From Lateolabrax maculatus (taxonomy: Eukaryota > Chordata > Actinopteri > Acropomatiformes > Lateolabracidae): a stretch of 64,000 nucleotides of DNA. Each line of letters begins with the position of its first letter. The first letter of the stretch is position 1. Of this stretch, positions 59,076 to 64,000 are shown piece after piece. The stretch spans positions 6,100,001 to 6,164,000 of the forward strand of contig CM062214.1 in assembly GCA_031216445.1 (NCBI GenBank), read 5' to 3'. The notes below the pieces were generated by a model. That model was not told where the DNA came from. It did not search any database and saw only the letters and a program-made list of their open reading frames with translations. Position numbers and translations under genes: made by a program.

Positions 59076-59730
59076 GCAGTTTGAACCTCAGCATTGCTCT
59101 GTTTGGCCTTAATATCACCCTGGACAGCAGCTGTATGGTGCATTTGTCATATCTATCGTGTCACTGCCACACATTGATTTGACTAAAAGGATTTGTTGCC
59201 CACTGTCATGAGGATACATTCCATCCCCAGTGACATAACACAGTGTTATCCCACATATTAAGATAATCCTGGGGGAGAGGCACAAGGTTTAACCTTGTGA
59301 AATAAAGAAAGATTTTTTTTTTTTTACTACGAGCAAGCTGGGGGGATTACTCTGTTAGAATTTTTTGGCTACGTCTTGACGCTGGTGGATGGCCCCAACT
59401 ACGCTAATCCTGGATGATAATACAGCCGCAGCATTAGCTAATGAAACCAACTGGAAAACCAGCAGCAAGTGAAAACCACACATCGTACGCCACAGACATG
59501 CACTGTGCGCATTATTATGAATACAAGCTCTCGCTCTCTAACACACACAAACACATACACATTCTACTTGTGTGTACACTGTTAAATACAGTTCCACACT
59601 CCTCACACAAGTTGCTCACTTTAATGTACATTTGTGTGCAGCAGTGTAATCACTATAAGGACAGTGAATGATGTTGGTTATTTATTAGTTTAGTGGCTGC
59701 TCCTACCTGCTACTTGAAAACATGACGCTT

Positions 59731-59732
<2 letters not shown>

Positions 59733-59771
<39 letters not shown>
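59733..59771. repeat. (CA)n microsatellite in JPH3 intron 5
   Basis: CA run of about 19 units, 100 bases upstream of the X-box/CCAAT cluster. Confidence 0.95.
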
Positions 59772-59777
<6 letters not shown>

Positions 59778-59869
59778 ACAGATATACAGGCGGAGAACCC
59801 CAGCGGTCCTCTCTGCACCTTAGTAACAGCAGACTGGCAAACTAGCCCCTTCCTCACAGAAGGCCCCCT

Positions 59870-59980
59870 ATTGGTTAACCAGCGCTCTGTTGCTAGGGAA
59901 CAGCTTATGCCTTGCTTCAACGGCGGCCAATCGGTGGGCGTGTGTCAGTGACAGGGGGGCGGGGGGGTTGGGTGGAGGTG
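59870..59980. promoter_or_regulatory. X-box/CCAAT/GC-box cluster in JPH3 intron 5
   Basis: ATTGG at 59,870-59,874, an X-box gttgctagggaac at 59,889-59,901 (fits RYYNYY-N(1-3)-RRNRAC), CCAAT at 59,927-59,931, then GC-box-like gggcgggg near 59,957. The order and spacing resemble a small CpG-rich promoter. It is flanked on both sides by CA/GT microsatellites. No adjacent exon is recognisable. Confidence 0.45.

Positions 59981-59982
<2 letters not shown>

Positions 59983-60015
<33 letters not shown>
59983..60015. repeat. (GT)n microsatellite in JPH3 intron 5
   Basis: GT run immediately after the G-rich part of the X-box cluster. Confidence 0.92.
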
Positions 60016-60021
<6 letters not shown>

Positions 60022-60182
60022 TTTGCAGCTACAGAGAAGCAAGTGAGATTTGTGTAAGGCAGGTTCACAACATACACAGATACTATCACACTCCGAAAAA
60101 TACACACAGGGAACACTGTGAACACCATGGGAACACTTGGGCTGCTCTGACACACACAAACACACACAACCTCTGTTCATCA

Positions 60183-61300
60183 ATCAGTTAATCAAACTTT
60201 ATTGATATGGTGCTTTTTGTACAAGATTACAATACAAGAGTGTGTTGTATGTATGTATGTGTATATATATATGTAAAAAGAAGATGCTTACTCTTTTACT
60301 GTGTCAAGTATATCTTGAAACCCTTGTACCAAAATAGCACTGCACCTCTGTGTCCACTCAAAAACATCAACCAGTCATCATCATGGAACACAGAAATGAA
60401 CCTCTGTGCATCCCAAAGGCTCATATTTACAGGAACAACACCTCAGTAAGATGTGTCCCCGGACGACCAAACCCATCACAGCAATAACAAAAACTAACAT
60501 GATGCCAAAGAGATCCTAAAAGTAAAGAAATAAAATTACATTAAAAATGAAGGAACGGTTTAACAGATAAAGCACTAAATTGAAACTGGGAATAACAAGA
60601 TTTTGTTTGAAGATTTCTACAGATTGTCTCCAGATAGACATTAAAACCTGCTTGTCTATTGGTCTTAGTGGTAGATCATTCATCTGGCAGGCCAGTGCCA
60701 GATAAATAGGCAGATTTGGCAGGGACACGTCTTTAAAGCCTGTTTGACATGCAATCAGTCCAATGAGTGATTTGAAAACAAACGGCAGAATCTTAAAATC
60801 TAGGAAGAAGAATCCACGACCCAAGAGACTTCAGAACAGGCGTATGTATACATAATATATCCTCTCCTGCTGACTCTGGTCAGCACATACGCTGCTGCAT
60901 TTTGGCTGGTCTGCAGTTTGTTTAAAGCTTTCTTCGGTGGGCCACAAAAGAAAGCATTGCAGCGCTGTAGTCAAGCCTGCTAGTAAGAAAAGCACACAAA
61001 GGTCTCTCAGTATCTGCGTGGGAGAGATATGGCAGTATTTTTGCAGTATTTCCTCAGATGATAAAAGGGAGTGCTGGTGATATGTTGTATGTGAGCCTCA
61101 AAATTCAGATGAGAATCAAAAGCAGACCAAAGGTACTAGGCTTGATGTTTTTTGTCAAGGATCTTAAGTCACTGCACAACTTCTGTTCTCCAATTATTAG
61201 AACTGCTGCCTTTGATCAATTGTAGGAAAGTTTGTGATATAACATATTAGACATGATGAATACACTGAAGTAGTTTATCAGTAAAGTTAACAATCACTGA
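60183..61300 (-). mobile_element. Retroelement-derived region, minus strand, with 3' tail
   Basis: The start, tcaatcagttaatcaaactt then tattgatatggtgctttttg, is the reverse complement of a typical non-LTR 3' tail with an AATAAA. Farther in, ttgcagcgctgtagtcaagc and related words match a widespread fish repeat (recognised from memory). Minus-strand frames show DFKILPFVFKSLIG, faintly like the LINE C-terminal motif seen at 8,841. It is heavily decayed, and its exact class and boundaries are uncertain. Confidence 0.5.
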
Positions 61301-61386
61301 GTGATACGGAATTTTCAGCATTAGGGATTAAGTCCATACTGGCCTATGCCGCGCTTTTACGATTATTTTTCGTCCAATGCCAGCAT

Positions 61387-61690
61387 TCAGTGCCAATGCA
61401 GGAAGTAGTGTGCCTTTTGTTTAGTGAGTGTTATAGTGTGGCGGTGGGGATGGTGGCTGGTGGTGTAGCATGTCGTTTTCATGCCGTATATGGTCTGCAG
61501 GGCAATGAAAATCCATTCTATGTTCGCTGATAAAATTTTCAATGGTCCTAGAATGGAGCCTTGGGGCATCCCACAAGTCAATATTAGCAGAACAGTGGAC
61601 ACTAAGAGAGTCGACAGCATAGTCTCTGCCAGACAGAAAAGACTTAAACCAGTTGAAAACTGTGCCACAGAGCCTCACGCATCTCTGTAG
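61387..61690 (-). pseudogene. LINE reverse-transcriptase fossil with frameshifts
   Basis: Minus-strand frames read FNWFKSFLSGRDYAV, then in another frame LTCGMPQGSILGPL, then back in the first frame MDFHCPADHI. These are consecutive RT motifs of fish L2/Rex1-type LINEs, where PQGSILGPL precedes the catalytic FHCYADD box (family knowledge). Here the YADD box has become PADH and at least two frameshifts are present. The copy is inactive. It lies in JPH3 intron 5 antisense to the gene. Confidence 0.85.
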
Positions 61691-62637
61691 TTTTGTGATA
61701 TCATAATTACTTTAATAATTACTTAGATTATAACATAAAGCATGCTTAAGTTTGTCAAAAGTAGCAGTTTTTTCTGTCTCTCTGCACACGTAAATCCTGA
61801 AAGACTTATTTTTGGTAATTTGGGGGCAAAACACAACACAACAAATGCTTGACATATTTTTGCCTAATGAAGTTCCTACTGCTTCTTTGTTAGCAAAGAG
61901 TTGTACAGTCATCTTTACACATTCAACAGACGAGCAACATTGGCATTCACTTCGACTCATTTCTAGCCACCTAAAGTCCAATATTCCTAAATTTGGACTG
62001 AAGTTACTCTTTCTTCAAGAGAAGCTTCACAATGGCAGTTCTCCTTGCCAAGGGAAGACGCCAGTAAGCAGGAAAATGATTTGTTCTTTGCCAGCATTTC
62101 ATCCTCGAGATAATAAGCATTCTGTTATAAAAGGTGTTTGGGCTCGGTCAAGGGAGCTGGGATTAAGTTGCATTTCTCCACTAATGACAGCAGAGTGGTT
62201 CATGGTAGTTTCAAGCAAAGGGAAAAGAACGCCAAATGGGGGCTCATACTATCTGTACCGAGATTATACCCCACCTCATCTTTGCAAGCACCGAAGAGTG
62301 CTGCGCTGTGCTCCGTGCATTTTCACACCAGGAGGGTTGAGAATACAGTGGCTCTGTTGATGTTTTTTTTGAAAAGTAAATATTAGTTATTAAAAAAAAA
62401 TGGGTTCTGAGTTAAGTGTTTTTTGTGGCAAGTCTGCACATTCACTTAGTCATAGTTGAGGACTGAAGAAAATAGTAGAGAACACAGATTTCAGAGCCAC
62501 ATATTGTAGATAAATTATAACATTTATAAAAGGCAGTGGGAGTGAGTTGTTTAAAATGTATCAGCGTGTTCCATTTCACAGGAATACGTGGCCAAACTTA
62601 ATTTACTCACTTGAGTCCTGGGCTGAACATTCAAATT

Positions 62638-62885
62638 CGTAAAGCGATAGTTCGGCATTTTGGGATAGATGAGAGACTCTACACGCACGTATGAAACTAC
62701 AGCCAGCAGCCCTTAGCTTAGCATAAAGACTTGAAGTGGGGGGAAACGGCTAAACTGGCACCTCTAAAGCTCACTAATTAACACGTTTTATATATATGTT
62801 TTATTTAGTGTACAGATATTAGCGTTACACCGATCTTTTAACTCTCAGCAAGAAAGCAGATACATGTATTTTCCAACATATCCAA
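62638..62885. mobile_element. Long-TIR MITE family B, internally deleted copy
   Basis: The left end reads gcgatagttcggcattttgg, followed by tacagccagcagcccttagc and ttagcataaagacttgaagt. It then jumps from the inner region (cacctctaaagctcactaat) to the opposite terminus, actctcagcaagaaagcaga. Most of the right half has therefore been lost while both ends remain. Confidence 0.7.
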
Positions 62886-64000
62886 CTAGACGCTGATATG
62901 GTCGCAAAGATCTGAGAGTTTTCCATATGATTCACTCACTGAAAATGCTAATTGTGATTGATTATGCTCCTTTGGCACAAATTAAATAATTAGACTGAAA
63001 AATAATCAAATTATTCAGTAATCAACTAACCATTCCAAAAAGTGGAAACTCCAATATGAAAACCTGAAAAAATGGGTATGAACATCTATAAGTCAGGAAA
63101 TGTAAGGTGCATGGATACACAAAAAGCACACATTTACATAGTAAATGGAGGTAGAAAAGGCTGGTTTGACCCACCTGGTCTGGTAATCATCTGTGACACA
63201 GATCCGTGATAAGCCTATCACCGGACTGATCAGCAGAAACCTTGTTAGCAGCCACTCTGGACAGATTCATTTTCAACTACGCTGATGCTTCTTATTATCA
63301 GTGCGTAGTGTTACTCAGAGTCCCATTTTCCCTCTCCCACTGCAGCTATTGTTAAAGTTATTTTAGAGGTAGACTTAATTAAAACCATAGGTCTTCTGCA
63401 TCTCCTCTCCTCGGCAAATCCCTTAAGACCAAAACACACTCTATGTTCAGTAAATACTTGTAAAATGTTGAATATTCAAGCAAGGGAGACTATTTGTGAG
63501 GGATTCTGCATGGCGTAAAAAAAAATTGCATCGATTATAATGTTAGTCAATACACTACATTACACTTTCACATATTTACCCGGAGTGGACAGGTGGTCAG
63601 AAAGACTGGCCTTCACCCACATGACCCAGGTTGTCAGCAAGCATCTGCTGAAGTGTCATCGAGCAAGACACTGACTCCCCACCAGCTCCCGGCTGCTGTT
63701 CTGCAGCCCAGCTCGCCCTCTGACCTCACTCTGTCAGAGGAGGTAGGCTTCCCTGTGGGATCAGCACAGGATTGTATTATTTATCTTAAGATGCTAATGG
63801 CACCTTCATGGCTGCGTACATTTATCTTCATTGCTGCTGGGTCTTATCTCCATGCACTTCACGTGAAATATTGCAGTGGCAGGGTGGGAAGTGAATCTGT
63901 TCAGTAATAGCATGTTATTAGATCATGTGAGGAAGTGGGTTGGGATATGTAGTAAAGCCCTCGAATGGTTGTCTTTATCTATTCGCCATGTCTTCATATC

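Larger units (their letters stand above)
55538..64000 (+). other. JPH3 intron 5, extends beyond window
   Basis: Begins with donor gtaaga. I read it for the short last exon that should encode the hydrophobic C-terminal anchor and did not find it. It is rich in mobile elements: a palindromic MITE (56,862-57,425), an inverted family A pair (57,440-59,075), LINE remnants (60,183-61,690), a family B copy (62,638-62,885), and an X-box/CCAAT cluster (59,870-59,945). Confidence 0.75.

Noticed and set aside
61812..62360. 182-codon open frame on the + strand in JPH3 intron 5
   Set aside because: No recognisable domain, splice structure or promoter. One frame of this length is about what chance predicts for six frames over 64 kb, and repeats surround it.
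1..64000. CRISPR arrays, operons, phage or bacterial mobile elements, tRNA or rRNA genes
   Set aside because: Nothing with the required repeat-spacer, cloverleaf or rRNA signature was seen. The DNA is vertebrate nuclear.

Overview
This is ordinary vertebrate nuclear DNA, almost certainly from a ray-finned (teleost) fish. It has small-to-medium introns with GT-AG borders, very many (CA)n/(GT)n microsatellites, and a dense load of fish-type MITEs and non-LTR retrotransposon relics. Two protein-coding genes can be reconstructed exon by exon, both on the + strand. I see no operon, CRISPR array, phage or bacterial feature, and no tRNA or rRNA gene.

Region 1 (1-12,030) is non-coding. The first ~4.4 kb carries several + strand AATAAA signals and could be the long 3' UTR of an upstream gene whose coding part lies outside the window. 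The rest is intergenic, with microsatellites, a LINE 3' end with recognisable reverse-transcriptase C-terminal sequence (8,841-9,135) and dispersed repeats.

Region 2 (12,030-18,595) is the complete KLHDC4 orthologue (kelch domain-containing 4). It has 13 coding exons, 585 codons, six kelch-type motifs, two acidic stretches and a conserved C-terminal domain. A short promoter candidate with ETS and CRE-like sites lies upstream, and an AATAAA lies ~300 bases after the stop. One intron (exon 10 to 11) appears to be a non-canonical GC-AG intron.

Region 3 (18,596-~25,000) is intergenic and repeat-bearing. It includes a striking near-perfect 42-base inverted repeat at 21,716-21,857.

Region 4 (~25,000-64,000) is most of JPH3 (junctophilin-3), with five coding exons (26,497-55,537) giving 779 codons. 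The protein shows eight MORN motifs, the joining region, the alpha-helical region and the divergent region. The short last exon, which should encode the C-terminal ER/SR membrane anchor, was not found, so the gene probably continues past 64,000. Its introns hold many transposable-element copies: five copies of one long-inverted-repeat MITE family across the window, a hAT-like MITE with 8-base target duplications, a 564-base palindromic MITE, and two further LINE reverse-transcriptase fossils. Introns 1 and 5 also hold two compact promoter-like clusters that pair an RFX X-box with CCAAT boxes.

The KLHDC4-JPH3 neighbourhood matches conserved vertebrate synteny (human 16q24.2, from memory). Here the genes run head-to-tail, whereas in human they are convergent. 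The two proteins have no known joint function. I found no evidence for a novel biological system; the most notable items are the GC-AG intron, the perfect-arm hairpin, the X-box modules and the structured MITEs.
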